Shown here: one piece after another, positions 55,482 through 63,735 of the stretch | How the letters are laid out: every line of letters begins with the position of its first letter | Numbering within the stretch: position 1 is the first letter of the stretch | NCBI GenBank assembly: GCA_001460835.1 | Contig: CYKH01001815.1 | Span: forward strand, 22,324-86,323 | From: Bodo saltans | Taxonomy: Eukaryota; Euglenozoa; Kinetoplastea; Eubodonida; Bodonidae | Direction of reading: 5' to 3' | Length of the DNA stretch: 64,000 nt | The notes under the pieces: model-generated | Database searches by the model: none | Seen by the model: only the letters and a program-made list of their open reading frames with translations | What the model was told of the DNA's origin: nothing | Program-made: the position numbers and the translations under genes

Positions 55482-58034
55482 ATGCCGTTTTTCAAACCTA
55501 GTGGCCCATCGAGTGAGCGACGGCCATTGTTATCATCAACATCTTCCGCTTCACCTGATGCAAGAAGTATGTCTTCTGTCGCTCGACCGCATTCCTCAGC
55601 GGAAATTGCAGAGAATGACCCCGCGCTCATGCGGGCATCAATGGCATCTGGAGACTCTAGTAGCTTATCTAATTCAATGCGAAAGTTTTCACCATCTTGG
55701 CACCCAAAACTTCGACGCGAACAGCGCTCAGCGATTTCAAAAGATCAGTGGAGCCGGTTCCTATCTTCACCAGGGATCACTCTGTCGTTTTCGAACGTTA
55801 GCGTTGTTCAAGGACGCTGTTGGAATTCTCGCCGGGAGCATCAACTTGTGCTGCAGAGTTGCGTTGGACTGTTGGAGCCAACCAAGCTTCACGCGATTGT
55901 CGATGTCGATCGATCCACTGTAGCTGGCCTTGCGCTGATGGATGTGCTTTGCGGAAGCACAACGCCAGCGGAGGGCTCAGTTACTGGGAATGGTATTCCC
56001 GTTTCGTCGACAACGTTTCGAAAAGCAGTTGGTATGGTGGCAACACTACCTGAGACGGTGATCTTCGGGAACCTTACCGTAGGTGAGAATATTGCGTTTG
56101 CGCTGGAGATGCGCTGCCGTTGCCCTCCAGTGCCGTATCCCACAGAGGAAGAATTATTCTTTTTAGAAGAAGAGCGACAACGGTTTGGCATGGACAGCTC
56201 AGATCTGCCGTGGTGTGGGGGCTGCTGCTCGGGCGAGGGTGGTTGCTGCTGCAGTGCCAAGTGTGTTCACAATTGGTTGCCGTTTCTTAAATTCGGTCAT
56301 GAGGGGCAATGGAGTCGAGTTCTCGCTGCGCTGTCGTTCTTTGATCTGGAAACATCCACGAAGGCGCGCGATCTCAGCCCTTTCCGCAAGCTCCTCCTAA
56401 CGTTAGCAATGGAGCTCGTATTGGATCCCCCCATCATCTTCCTATCTGTTCCGTCGCTTCTTGCGTCGTTAGACCCGCACAACGTGTCTGAACTGATGTT
56501 TTACCTAAAGCGCATGTGCGTCGATCTCGGAAAAACGGTGGTGTGCCTCATGACCAGCCTCCCGTTCACCGTGTTCGATTCCATTGATACCGTTGTCCTT
56601 CTTGGTATGGAGGGACAAACGTTGTACAGTGGAGACAAGAGTGAGATGTTGTCCTATGTGTCGATGCTTGGACTTCCTGCTGATCTGTTGGCATCCCCGA
56701 TGTACGACTCATTCGCTCCTCATTTTGGAGAGCGAGGCCGCCATGCCGTTTCGATGCTTTCTTCGAATAAGAGTATCAATAGTTTTCACTCTGTTGCGTC
56801 TGCTGCCCCGGCACCTCCACCACCTGCTCGCCACGATGACGACGACGCTGAGCATGGCCGTGGTGGATTAGCAAGGCCCCGATGCTCAACAGCACCCGTG
56901 GCAACGACAGCGTCCATGTCTGCACCGTTTGAGCGTAACACAACAGACACGTTCCGTGAGTCGCCATATTCACCGCTTCGACGCGGGACTACGATGATCA
57001 CAGATGACGAGGGTAACCTCGTCGTGAACACTGGTCAAGCGGTGGTGGACTTGGCCGTCTTGTGGGCTGAAAATCCCACGACAACGGCCAAATTTGCAGC
57101 ATTATTTTACGACAGTGCCACGCGACGTGTTTTGACGACACGCCAAGAAGAGTTCGCCTCCAATGCTGTGGGTTCGCTCGCATTCACATCGCCGCAGAAC
57201 ATCACCTTCCTCAAGTTTCGGTCGCAGTCATCATATCGGCAGATTATGTCATTGATGCATGTGTTCGCCCTTCAGGCGATTCGTGCATCCGATTTGTATT
57301 TGATGTGGCTGATGCTCTCCACTGTGCTTGGCGTGACATCTTGGCTCGTCACAAAACAAAACAACGACCAGATGGGCATGATGAACATTCGTGGCATTAT
57401 GTTCATTTTATTTTTCGTCACGCTGCAAATCAACGTTGGTCACGCCGACATGTACGCGTCAGAGTTACAACTGTACCGGTACCAACGGGACAGCGGCTTC
57501 TACTCCATGCCGGTGTATGTGATTGTGCTGCTGCTGCGTATTTCCGCAACACGATTCTTATTCATTGCGACGATTGCACCGTTTGTCGTCTATTTGATGC
57601 AAACCTCCCGGTCGCTGATTACGCTCATCGGCCTGCTAAGTGTGTCTCACTCTCTTGTCGTGTTCAGCGAAGCTGCGCTGATTGGCAATGCGCGAGTGGT
57701 TCAAGTTCTATCTCTCATGTACGTGGGATATTGCGTAATGTTCTCTGGATTCCTCATCAACCTCACCTCGCTCCCCAGTGTATTTGGCTACGCCAGCTTG
57801 CTTCGCACAGGCTACGCCGCAGCGGTGGCCGAGGAGTTGCGAGGAAAGCCAATGGCGTGCGATGGAGGCAATTCGTCTGCGTGGACGAATCATTCGTCGT
57901 ACTGCTATTATGGCGATGAGTACCTTCGAGCCGAGGGATTTGAGTATGATGACGTGAGCAGAGCGTCGAATGTGTTTGTTGGAGTGACAATGGTGTGCCT
58001 CGTTATCATATCGGTGAGACTCTGGTGCATGTAA
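55482..58034 (+). CDS. ABCG-type half transporter with degenerate ATPase site
   Basis: An 850-residue protein with the ABCG order: nucleotide-binding domain first, then six membrane segments. The ABCG membrane part is well kept: SDLYLMWLMLSTVLG, ELQLYRYQRDSGFYSMPVYV, and a MFSGFLINLTSLP-type motif before the last large loop with cysteines and glycosylation sites. The ATPase part is not. Where ABCG proteins have the Walker A sequence GPSGAGKTT, this one reads VDVDRSTVAG (140-149), with no lysine. At the signature site it has DLSPFRKLLL (297 on), not LSGGE. Where the Walker B box should end in DE it reads FLSVPS (320-325). All three breaks are in one intact reading frame, so it is a pseudo-ABC protein, not a decayed gene. 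A Cys-rich insert (CGGCC, CCCSAKC, about 246-264) lies in the domain. The frame extends upstream to a GTG at 55476; the first ATG is 55482. Confidence 0.85.
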   Translation: MPFFKPSGPSSERRPLLSSTSSASPDARSMSSVARPHSSAEIAENDPALMRASMASGDSSSLSNSMRKFSPSWHPKLRREQRSAISKDQWSRFLSSPGITLSFSNVSVVQGRCWNSRREHQLVLQSCVGLLEPTKLHAIVDVDRSTVAGLALMDVLCGSTTPAEGSVTGNGIPVSSTTFRKAVGMVATLPETVIFGNLTVGENIAFALEMRCRCPPVPYPTEEELFFLEEERQRFGMDSSDLPWCGGCCSGEGGCCCSAKCVHNWLPFLKFGHEGQWSRVLAALSFFDLETSTKARDLSPFRKLLLTLAMELVLDPPIIFLSVPSLLASLDPHNVSELMFYLKRMCVDLGKTVVCLMTSLPFTVFDSIDTVVLLGMEGQTLYSGDKSEMLSYVSMLGLPADLLASPMYDSFAPHFGERGRHAVSMLSSNKSINSFHSVASAAPAPPPPARHDDDDAEHGRGGLARPRCSTAPVATTASMSAPFERNTTDTFRESPYSPLRRGTTMITDDEGNLVVNTGQAVVDLAVLWAENPTTTAKFAALFYDSATRRVLTTRQEEFASNAVGSLAFTSPQNITFLKFRSQSSYRQIMSLMHVFALQAIRASDLYLMWLMLSTVLGVTSWLVTKQNNDQMGMMNIRGIMFILFFVTLQINVGHADMYASELQLYRYQRDSGFYSMPVYVIVLLLRISATRFLFIATIAPFVVYLMQTSRSLITLIGLLSVSHSLVVFSEAALIGNARVVQVLSLMYVGYCVMFSGFLINLTSLPSVFGYASLLRTGYAAAVAEELRGKPMACDGGNSSAWTNHSSYCYYGDEYLRAEGFEYDDVSRASNVFVGVTMVCLVIISVRLWCM

Positions 58035-58251
58035 CAAAGTCATTTCAAAATATGAAGAAACGACGAAAGGGAATTTGTGTTTGCATCGCTCTCCCCTCTC
58101 CATTTCACGGCATTTCAATACAAAAATAACGATCGCCGATGAATTCTTTGCTGTCCTTCGTTTCCTTTCGTTGCAAAGATCAGGGTGATTCTTGTCTGTT
58201 AGTGTGTGTGCTCCCGGGGGAAAAAAACACACGTTTCGAAAACTTCTGGGC

Positions 58252-58273
58252 GTTTTATCTTTTTTCCTCTGAG
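58252..58273 (+). promoter_or_regulatory. Pyrimidine tract and AG, probable trans-splice acceptor
   Basis: A T/C tract (58252-58270) is followed by an AG at 58272-58273, 22 bases before the ATG at 58295. It decides the start of the next gene: the earlier in-frame ATG at 58139 would be cut off from the mature mRNA. Confidence 0.6.
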
Positions 58274-58294
58274 AGAGGAACTATTGCTAAATCA

Positions 58295-58861
58295 ATGAAT
58301 GGACTGTCTAATGAGGTGATTGCTGACTCTGTGTCGGCTCAGCGCAAACGTGCACCTGCTCGACGAGTCGCAAACGTCAACACGACTCAAATCGATTACG
58401 AAGACCGCCGCTCTGAACTGCAGCGATACCTTGTGCAACAGCGCAAGCGTCAAGAACTTCAGGGGGGCAGGCCGATGACGTCTTCCAGTGGCAGTAGTGG
58501 TCGTGGTGGTGGGGCTACGTCGGTCAACGAGCCGCCGCCATTTTGTGAAACACCGAATGGTCAACTTCAGGCTAGGCGTCGATACATTCCAAAGAACACT
58601 CTCGGCATACCTGGTGGCACTTCGATGGCCCCACACTCCTCTGTATTCGGCGGGGCTCGGAGAAAGCCAGGACTCTTCGCCAAGGCATGGGCTCTTTTTA
58701 TCTGTTACGCGTCGTTAGTACCTTCGAAGTACTTGTGGATTATCTTCGGACTGATGTTGCTGAATGCCAGAAGACTGATTGCTATGTTTGTGTCGTCCGA
58801 GACACAAGTAGAGGGATTCGGCCAACCCAACGAGCACAAAAGTGAAATTACACCAAACTAG
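58295..58861 (+). CDS. Small tail-anchored-type membrane protein, function unknown
   Basis: A 188-residue protein. An in-frame ATG at 58139 would add 52 residues, but a strong pyrimidine tract and AG lie between the two ATGs, so 58295 is preferred. Residues 1-65 are charged and helical (YEDRRSELQRYLVQQRKRQE). Residues 66-125 are Ser/Gly/Pro-rich and probably disordered. A hydrophobic region at about 128-166 (AWALFICYASLVP, LWIIFGLMLLN) forms one or two membrane segments near the C-terminus, followed by about 20 polar residues. No signal peptide is seen, so insertion would be post-translational. The layout is like SNARE-associated or organelle tail-anchored proteins, but no homologue is recognised. 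Confidence 0.7.
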   Translation: MNGLSNEVIADSVSAQRKRAPARRVANVNTTQIDYEDRRSELQRYLVQQRKRQELQGGRPMTSSSGSSGRGGGATSVNEPPPFCETPNGQLQARRRYIPKNTLGIPGGTSMAPHSSVFGGARRKPGLFAKAWALFICYASLVPSKYLWIIFGLMLLNARRLIAMFVSSETQVEGFGQPNEHKSEITPN

Positions 58862-59096
58862 CAAGCAGTGGCACAAGTTGATCAATCAAGTGTCTTCCAC
58901 TTGCACTTCGCTTTGTTTCCTCTTTTTTTTTTTTGTTCATCGCCAAGTGCAACATCTTTTCCTCCGTTTGTTTTGATTGCAATTTGGTTTATTACTGTTT
59001 GACTGTTGTGGACTCAGACTGAGAACGTTTTTGAAAATAAAAACCCTTTGGGCGCTCTTTGCTCGTTTCCGCCCGCACATAGACCAGGACACACTT

Positions 59097-60011
59097 ATGC
59101 CTGACTCACCTGCGCCACAAAGCGCCCCCTCACGAGGCAGCGGAAACGTTGGACGCAATGCCCGCAGCTCAACAGACAATACCGTTGGCATCACCATGAT
59201 GCAGCAGTGCCTTGTTGGCTCAACAACATCTACTGCATCGACGGCATGCACTGCTGCTGGAGTTGGATTGCCTTCGCCATCATCGTCATCGTTTGCATCG
59301 ACGACTTGTGGTCATGTAACTCTCCTCCGCAATGGCAAGCGCATGCGATCATCAACAAATTCATCACAGGACGAGGGGAGTAGTAGTGTCGCAAGGCCTG
59401 CCTTCATGAAACGCCTTGAACGTCCCGCTGCTGCTCCAACTTCAATGAGCTCAGCACCCACGCAAGCGTCATGCCGAACGTTTTGTCAGCCACTTCGTGG
59501 GAGGAAGCCCAACGGCTCACCAAGGGTGAATTGCACCGACGCCCATGCCGACGATGACTTGCTGTACGTCATGATGTCACCCGGAAAGCCGGAAGTGAAT
59601 ACACAACGTGCGAACGGTTTGCACAAAGAAACACAAGTATCGCCATCGTTGCACGTTCCGTCTTTAGGTAAGGGAGGACGAGAAACCTGCGTCTCGACTT
59701 CCTCTGCAACAAACACCAATTGCCGAGAGGTAAGGTCCGCTTGGACACAAACGCGATCGTTGATGTTTTCTTCATCCACGTCGTTTTTGCAAGAAGCAAC
59801 AACGCCAGCGTTGCCACAAAGCATGAATGAGGCAAGTCACAGCCTCCCACGATCACCCCCCTCGGTATCCTCAGCCTCAATTCTTTTTGATCATCGACTA
59901 CGGAGCGATGCGTCCTCACAAACGTCAACTGCTATCATTTCCTTTGCCGCCGTGCGCTCCGACTTATCGGAGCTCATCATCACACTTCAAGCGTTTTTGT
60001 CAGTTTCATAG
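59097..60011 (+). CDS. Serine/threonine-rich protein of unknown function
   Basis: A 304-residue protein, mostly low-complexity Ser/Thr/Pro/Ala. The frame opens upstream at a TTG (58977) but the first ATG is 59097. Only short ordered-looking parts are visible: a basic patch LLRNGKRMRSS near 78-88, DDDLLYVMMSPGKPE near 161-175, and a C-terminal hydrophobic helix SDLSELIITLQAFLSV. No domain is recognised. The reading frame is uninterrupted for over 900 bases, and the leader has a T-rich tract (58920-58937) well upstream, but the low complexity makes this the least certain full-length gene in the window. Confidence 0.55.
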   Translation: MPDSPAPQSAPSRGSGNVGRNARSSTDNTVGITMMQQCLVGSTTSTASTACTAAGVGLPSPSSSSFASTTCGHVTLLRNGKRMRSSTNSSQDEGSSSVARPAFMKRLERPAAAPTSMSSAPTQASCRTFCQPLRGRKPNGSPRVNCTDAHADDDLLYVMMSPGKPEVNTQRANGLHKETQVSPSLHVPSLGKGGRETCVSTSSATNTNCREVRSAWTQTRSLMFSSSTSFLQEATTPALPQSMNEASHSLPRSPPSVSSASILFDHRLRSDASSQTSTAIISFAAVRSDLSELIITLQAFLSVS

Positions 60012-60265
60012 GTGCATGCCAATCTTGGAAGCGGAAACGTCAAACGCGTTTCTATTTTCATTATCAAGCAATGTGACGAACGCTTTCTCTTCACAGAACT
60101 TTCTTTTCGTTCTCTCTGGGTTTTTTTCTTGTCTCATTCTGGTCTGTGGTCTCTTTTGTTCAGAATCCTTCGACAATGGCCTTTTATTTTGTTGTGAAAA
60201 CTGCCAACTCATAGTGCGAGAGAATCACAAAAATAAATCTTTAGCGACATTAGTTTCCAATACAA

Positions 60266-62491
60266 ATGACCCAACTTCCCTTCACACACCTCACGCACGA
60301 GCAGGCCACCGTACGCTACGGCCTCGACCCAGACCGCAACCTCTTCAAGACCACCACCCCGCAGGTATGTTGCGGCGAGCAGTTCCAGAAAAAAGAGGAA
60401 ATTCGCCAGTACGTGCACGCCACGATGGAGGTGTACGAGAAAGTGTTCGAGTGCCTGAACAGCACGGAGTCGTTCCTGATCCAGCCTGTGCACAAGCTGC
60501 GCCACCCGCTGATCTTCTACTACGGCCACACCGCGACGTTCTTCATCAACAAGCTGGTGGTTGCCGGCCTCACCACGCGTGTCAACCCCGCCTTCGAGGA
60601 GATGTTTGCGGTTGGCGTCGATGAGATGTCGTGGGACGACCTCAACGACGCGCACTACAACTGGCCGACGATCGCGGAGGTGAGTGCGTATCGCCTGGCC
60701 GTGCGCGACCGCCTGGACGCGCTGATGCGCGAGTCGAAGTTCGAGCTGAACCTGCCGCTGACGTTCGCAAGCAGCACGCAGGAGGACGCGAACAGCCTGT
60801 GGTGGGTGATGCTGATGGGTGCCGAGCACGAGCGCATTCACCTTGAGACTGCGTCTGTGCACGTGCGCGAGCTGCCGATGCACCTGGTGCTGCCGGAGAT
60901 GGCGAGCTTCTGGACGCGGTGCCCGGAGAGCAACGACGCCGCGCCGACGAACGAGATGATCGAGGTCGACGGCGGGAGCGTCGAGGTTGGGCGAGCCACC
61001 GACTCGAGCGTGTACGGATGGGACTGCGACTACGCGGTTGGCGGCAACAAGCACGCGGTCGCGCCGTTCAAGGCGAGCAAGTTCCTGGTGTCGAACGCTG
61101 AGTTCTTTGCGTTCGTGAAGGCGGACGGGTACCGCCGCCAGGAGTTCTGGGACGCGGAGGGGTGGTCGTGGGTGGAGTGGAAGAAGCCGCAGCACCCGTG
61201 GTTCTGGGTGCGCGACGACTCCCGCGTGAACGGATACGCGCTGCGCCTGCAGACGGAGCTGATCGACCTGCCATGGAACTGGCCAGTCGAGGTGAACCAC
61301 CTCGAGGCGCGCGCGTTCTGCACGTTCAAGGGCCAGGCGACGGGGAAGAAGCTGCGGCTGCCAACGGAGGCGGAGTGGCTGCTCCTGCGCGACCGCTACG
61401 TGAAGCAGGACCAGTTCGAGTGGGGCAACGCGCCCGGCAACGTCAACCTGGAGCACTACCGCAGCTCGTGTCCCGTGGACAAGTTCGCGAATGGCCCGTT
61501 CTTCGACATTGTTGGCAACGTCTGGCAGCACACCGAGACGCCCGTGTACCCCTACCCCGGCTTCGCGGTGCACCCGTACTACGACGACTTCTCGATGCCG
61601 ACGTTCGACGGGCGGCACTACTGCATGAAGGGCGGCGCGTGGGTGAGCACCGGCAACGAGGCGACGCGCGATGCGCGCTTTGCGTTCCGGCGCCACTTCT
61701 TCCAGTTCATCGGCATCCGCTACGTGGACGGCAGTGACGTGAACGAGACGTCGCACCTGCGCAACGTGCTGGGGATGGACCCGGAGGTGGACGCGGTGAC
61801 GGACTTCGGCTTCCGCGCAAGTTTCGGCCCTGTCGGCAACGCGTCGGAGACGCTGGCGAAGACTGCGGCTGCCCTGTTCGCGAAGCACGCGAAGGTGCCC
61901 GCCCGCCGCGCGCTGGACCTGGCGTGCGGCGCGGGCCGCGTGAGCTTCGAGCTGACGGAGACGTTCGAGACGGTGATTGGCTCCGACCTGACTGCCCGCC
62001 GCTTGATCCCCGCGTTTGCGCTTCGCGAGCGTGGCTCTGCGTCGTACAGCGTCGTTGACGAGAACGGGCAGCGCGTTGCGCGCGCCGTCGACGCGTCTGC
62101 GTTCCCCTGGAACGGCACTCGCGAGCGCGCGTACTTCTACCAGGCGGACCCCGCGAACATGCACGGCCACATGAGCAACTTCGACCTGATCGTTGCGTGG
62201 AACGTGCTGGAGCGGAGCTACCGCCCGACTGCGATCCCTGCGCACCTTCTGTCGCGCCTGAATCGCGGCGGCATGCTGATCATTGGCGGCCACTTCGAGT
62301 TCAACGAGACGCTCTCGGCACGCGAGACCTGGATCACCGGGAACAAGCAGGATGCACTGGTGGCCCTGCTTGGTGGCGCTGCGGCGGTTGAGGTTGTCGG
62401 CGAGCCGATCGTTCTGCACGCAGCGTACCCAGAGAGCGAAACAAGCGCTGAAGTGAAGCGCGTCACGCTGGTTGCGATCATTAAAAAGTAG
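60266..62491 (+). CDS. ovoA: Ovothiol synthase OvoA (5-histidylcysteine sulfoxide synthase / methyltransferase)
   Basis: A 741-residue bifunctional enzyme for ovothiol A, an antioxidant thiol. It joins cysteine to the imidazole of histidine with oxygen at a non-heme iron, and its C-terminal domain methylates the resulting thiol-histidine. The DinB-like N-terminal domain carries the probable iron ligands His88 (FYYGH) and the H-x3-H-x-E motif at 188-194 (EHERIHLE). The formylglycine-generating-enzyme-like domain spans about 225-475 (RLPTEAEWLLL, FDIVGNVWQHTETPV, GGAWVSTGNEATRDARFAFRRHFFQ). The methyltransferase domain starts near 535, with the SAM motif ALDLACGAGR at about 548-557. Ovothiol A is known from trypanosomatids. 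Base composition is unlike the neighbours: GC-rich with G-ending CTG, GTG, GCG and CCG codons. A second copy starts at 63736. Confidence 0.96.
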   Translation: MTQLPFTHLTHEQATVRYGLDPDRNLFKTTTPQVCCGEQFQKKEEIRQYVHATMEVYEKVFECLNSTESFLIQPVHKLRHPLIFYYGHTATFFINKLVVAGLTTRVNPAFEEMFAVGVDEMSWDDLNDAHYNWPTIAEVSAYRLAVRDRLDALMRESKFELNLPLTFASSTQEDANSLWWVMLMGAEHERIHLETASVHVRELPMHLVLPEMASFWTRCPESNDAAPTNEMIEVDGGSVEVGRATDSSVYGWDCDYAVGGNKHAVAPFKASKFLVSNAEFFAFVKADGYRRQEFWDAEGWSWVEWKKPQHPWFWVRDDSRVNGYALRLQTELIDLPWNWPVEVNHLEARAFCTFKGQATGKKLRLPTEAEWLLLRDRYVKQDQFEWGNAPGNVNLEHYRSSCPVDKFANGPFFDIVGNVWQHTETPVYPYPGFAVHPYYDDFSMPTFDGRHYCMKGGAWVSTGNEATRDARFAFRRHFFQFIGIRYVDGSDVNETSHLRNVLGMDPEVDAVTDFGFRASFGPVGNASETLAKTAAALFAKHAKVPARRALDLACGAGRVSFELTETFETVIGSDLTARRLIPAFALRERGSASYSVVDENGQRVARAVDASAFPWNGTRERAYFYQADPANMHGHMSNFDLIVAWNVLERSYRPTAIPAHLLSRLNRGGMLIIGGHFEFNETLSARETWITGNKQDALVALLGGAAAVEVVGEPIVLHAAYPESETSAEVKRVTLVAIIKK

Positions 62492-62807
62492 TTCGAGGTG
62501 ACGATGAGTGAAAGCACTTTCGGATTCTCTCGTGGGTGGATCGGAGTTGGCAAACGATTGGGTTGGGGTTTTTGTTTTTTGTTGCTGGTGGCAGAATGAG
62601 GGGATTCTCCTTTTTCCCTCTCGCTGTTGACAATTTGCTGTTAGCTTTTTGTACATGGCCCGGTTACTACTTGACATTTGTTAATGGTAGGATCACCCGA
62701 TTTCGCAACAGCAGTGACAAAAAAAAAAAAAAAAACACTAGCAGGATGTTACTGACAATTCGTGCATGAAAGTTCTCAGTGAATCTACTTCTAGGTGCCC
62801 AATTGGA

Positions 62808-62829
62808 TTCATACACGTTTCATACACGT
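62808..62829. repeat. Direct 11-base tandem repeat, two copies
   Basis: The unit TTCATACACGT occurs twice in direct succession and runs into a T tract. It is a local duplication with no evident function. Confidence 0.75.
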
Positions 62830-63212
62830 TTTTTTTTCCTTACGTCTTACCTCTCCCATCGTTGTTTGCTTATGTGTTCTGTTGTAATGTTCATGAAATT
62901 TCGGGTATCTAAGCATTGCGTGTATTTTGTTGTTTTGTTGCGTGTCTATTTCAGCGCAGGAGTCACATTGGTAAGATTACCCCAAAGTCGACTGCTGAAA
63001 ATGACCCTTGATTTGTCGTGTATTTTTATTTTTGTTGATTGTTGGTCAGCGTTCCAGCTGTTCCAATCGACATTGTTGTTGGCTTTTTTTTTCTTCCTTT
63101 GGGTCTTAGTTTGTTCACGTTGTTGATCTTCCCCTTTCTCACCTTTTGAGCAAATCTTGTGCGCGTGCTAATAACAAAAAAGACAGATTAGTGTAGTGCG
63201 CGTGCTGGACGC

Positions 63213-63229
63213 TGTGTGTGTGTGTGTGC
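63213..63229. repeat. TG dinucleotide repeat
   Basis: About eight TG units in the intergenic region between the OvoA copies; a simple microsatellite. Confidence 0.7.
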
Positions 63230-63470
63230 GCGTCCTTTAACACCTCCCTTCCTTTCTTACCTCACGTCGAAGAAATTGCGTGCCTGGTAGCTGAAACGAG
63301 CAAACAGAAGCTGATGATGCTTCAAAATCGTGTGTTTTGCACGAAATGCAAAGAAAATCATATCAAAGCAATTTTCGAGTTCAAAAATTTCTCTCGTTTC
63401 TGCTTCCCACGCTTTTCAATTTCCCAAACGAGCAAATCAACGATTCCCTTCAACACAGAGCGGTAAGGGG

Positions 63471-63558
63471 GAGAGAGCGAGAGTGCCCACCAAGTTGTGC
63501 TTTGCCACGGATCGCATTGCAATTTGGGAGCCCAACTTGCGAGCACTCTCTCTCTCTT
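63471..63558. repeat. Long imperfect inverted repeat (hairpin)
   Basis: The left arm (63471-63500) and right arm (63530-63558) are inverse complements with about 25 pairs, a few mismatches and one bulged base; the inner part GAGTGC/GCACTC and the outer GA-rich/TC-rich part pair best. The loop is 29 bases (63501-63529). In RNA it would form a stable stem in the leader or spacer of the second OvoA gene. It may be a folded regulatory element or the remains of a small mobile element. Confidence 0.6.
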
Positions 63559-63735
63559 TCTCACCGTTCACCGAGGCGGCGGCAGCACCGTTGGGTTGCA
63601 ATATCGTCACTTGTTTTTTTTTTTTTTTCAAATTTGTCTACAAAATAACTTGCAGGAAGAGTTCATCACTCAATCCTCAAAACAACAACACACAATTGTC
63701 TCACATCCTCATTCAACAAAATTGATCCCACACAA

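Larger units (their letters stand above)
62492..63735. other. Long intergenic region between the two OvoA copies, 1244 bases
   Basis: This gap holds the 3' UTR of the first copy (an A17 run at about 62719-62735), an 11-base tandem repeat (62808-62829), a (TG) run (63213-63229), a long imperfect hairpin (63471-63558), a T17-18 tract (about 63613-63630) and AG sites before the second copy. It does not resemble the 254-base region before the first copy, so the tandem unit does not include a shared spacer. Open frames here start on non-ATG codons or are T-rich and hydrophobic by composition. Confidence 0.6.

Noticed and set aside
60209-62677. 822-residue open frame on the minus strand across OvoA
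   Set aside because: It is exactly antisense to a gene with all OvoA motifs. The GC-rich codons of OvoA remove stop codons from the opposite frame; the translated product is Arg/Val/His-rich with no domain.
62779-63126. Hydrophobic 115-residue frame between the OvoA copies
   Set aside because: It starts on GTG, and the hydrophobic look comes from T-rich sequence; no membrane-protein pattern is seen.
63330-63725. 131-residue frame upstream of the second OvoA gene
   Set aside because: It runs through the hairpin and the poly-T splice tract, so it would be removed or untranslated.
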